Shown here piece after piece: positions 38,391 through 38,991 of a DNA stretch of 38,991 bases. How positions within the stretch are numbered: the stretch's first letter is position 1; each line of letters starts with the position of its first letter. This DNA comes from WYEG01 sp049414625 (GTDB lineage Bacteria > Desulfobacterota > Thermodesulfobacteria > Thermodesulfobacteriales > Thermodesulfobacteriaceae), in the NCBI GenBank assembly GCA_049414625.1, contig JBMSAU010000085.1:1-38991 (forward strand), given 5' to 3'. A program made the translations under genes and the position numbers. The notes beneath the pieces were generated by a model, which ran no database searches, had not been told where the DNA came from, and worked only from the letters and a program-made list of their open reading frames with translations.

Positions 38391-38991
38391 TGGTCATTCC
38401 CCTTTTCTGAGAATTAAGGGGAAGCAAAATCATAAAACAGGGCGGGTTTTTGCTTTTGAGTATCAAACTTCCCTCATGAACCTCGAGCTTTTTAATAAGA
38501 AGGGATAAACCGAGTCCGGGACGAAATTCTTCGATCGGTCTACCGTTGTTTAGCACGGTGAAGAGGATGTATTTACCGTTCTTTTTAACGCCTATCGAGA
38601 TCCCAAAAGGTTTGTCTTTATCCTCGGGCATCCCATGCCTTATAGCGTTTTCGACTATAGGCTGAAGGATAAGGGATGGAATAGATTCATCTAAGAGCGA
38701 CTCATCCGCTTCGATGCTAAGCACTATCTCTCTACCTTTGCGAACCTTCTCCACGAAGATATAGGACTTAACGATTTCCAACTCCTTCCTTATTGGAATG
38801 ATTTTGGCTGTGGTCAAGACGCCTCTAAGATACCGAACAAGATGATTTGTGAAGTCTTCAAGAAGCTTTTTGTCACGCTCAATAAGTTCAAGAATGGTAT
38901 TCAAAGAATTAATCAAAAAATGCACATCAATCATCCTCAACGTAAGCTTGTAGTCTGCCTCTATAGCCACCTTTTCCACCGCCTCTTTGCG
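38371..38991 (-). CDS. LytS/YehU-type sensor histidine kinase (N-terminus outside window)
   Basis: The visible part is the catalytic end of a His_kinase (PF06580-type) sensor: the phospho-acceptor region MIDVHFLINSLNTILEL, IRKELEIVKSYIFVEKVRKG, the N-box LILQPIVENAIRHGMPED and a G-box GLGLSLLIKKLE. The frame stays open to the right edge (codons for RKEA precede GTG 38979), so the sensory and membrane part lies outside. In most relatives the acceptor motif is NPHFLFNSLN; here it reads DVHFLINSLN, keeping the His. It overlaps the response regulator start by 20 nt. Confidence 0.9.
   Translation of the reverse strand, partial: RKEAVEKVAIEADYKLTLRMIDVHFLINSLNTILELIERDKKLLEDFTNHLVRYLRGVLTTAKIIPIRKELEIVKSYIFVEKVRKGREIVLSIEADESLLDESIPSLILQPIVENAIRHGMPEDKDKPFGISIGVKKNGKYILFTVLNNGRPIEEFRPGLGLSLLIKKLEVHEGSLILKSKNPPCFMILLPLNSQKRGMTNESAHS

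Noticed and set aside
1..38991. Prophage, integrase or defence island
   Set aside because: No phage structural genes, integrase, restriction, toxin-antitoxin or cas genes were recognised anywhere in the window.

Overview
The window reads as chromosome of an AT-rich, Gram-negative, probably thermophilic and anaerobic bacterium. The Gram-negative signs are a CMP-KDO synthetase, a TolC-type outer-membrane protein, a lipoprotein efflux adaptor and ResB-type cytochrome c biogenesis. The anaerobic sign is a cobalamin operon of mainly oxygen-independent (Cbi) type. A Thermodesulfobacteriota-like affiliation is my inference; no rRNA or other firm marker is present.

Region 1 (1-13455, +) is a tightly packed cobalamin operon that enters from the left edge: cbiZ (partial), a Dph6/DUF71-type ATP pyrophosphatase, cobT, cobS, cbiP, cbiB, cobD, a frameshifted cobF-type gene, cbiET fusion, cbiL, cbiF, cbiGH fusion, an uncharacterised amidotransferase-like gene, and cobU. 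It covers most tetrapyrrole-ring methylations, amidation, the aminopropanol arm, nucleotide-loop assembly and corrinoid salvage. cbiA, cbiC, cbiD, cbiJ and a cobalt chelatase are not in the window. A CobF-type enzyme (normally from the aerobic pathway) where CbiD would be expected, plus its frameshift next to an SD-like sequence, is the most unusual point of the window.

Region 2 (13456-20829) holds a gamma-glutamylcyclotransferase-like gene, a cyclophilin-like gene, a 1.4-kb repeat-rich stretch around tRNA-Pro, then fmdB-like, pheA and tRNA-Leu on the minus strand, and kdsB, a MEMO-family gene, gltX and tRNA-Ser on the plus strand. tRNA-Leu and tRNA-Ser share the same promoter layout (TTGAAA, 16 nt, TAAATT, 10 nt, tRNA), and each is followed within 20-34 nt by a protein gene (pheA; an ABC exporter) with no Shine-Dalgarno sequence.

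Region 3 (20830-30482) holds an ABC-2 exporter with a CDF metal transporter, then ResB convergent with it and divergent from ligA, trpS convergent with ligA, and a nadA - MidA-type methyltransferase pair. A second copy of the 59-bp repeat seen near tRNA-Pro lies upstream of the next operon.

Region 4 (30483-38991) holds a five-gene tripartite efflux operon (TolC, adaptor, ATPase, two separate MacB-like permeases) with a 16-bp perfect palindrome over its promoter, then, on the minus strand, a LytS/LytR-type two-component pair (kinase cut by the right edge), a short decayed or leader reading frame, and a DNA photolyase. Several promoters show 16-17 nt spacing, and kdsB and tolC have -10 boxes only 8-9 nt from their ATG, which suggests leaderless mRNAs.
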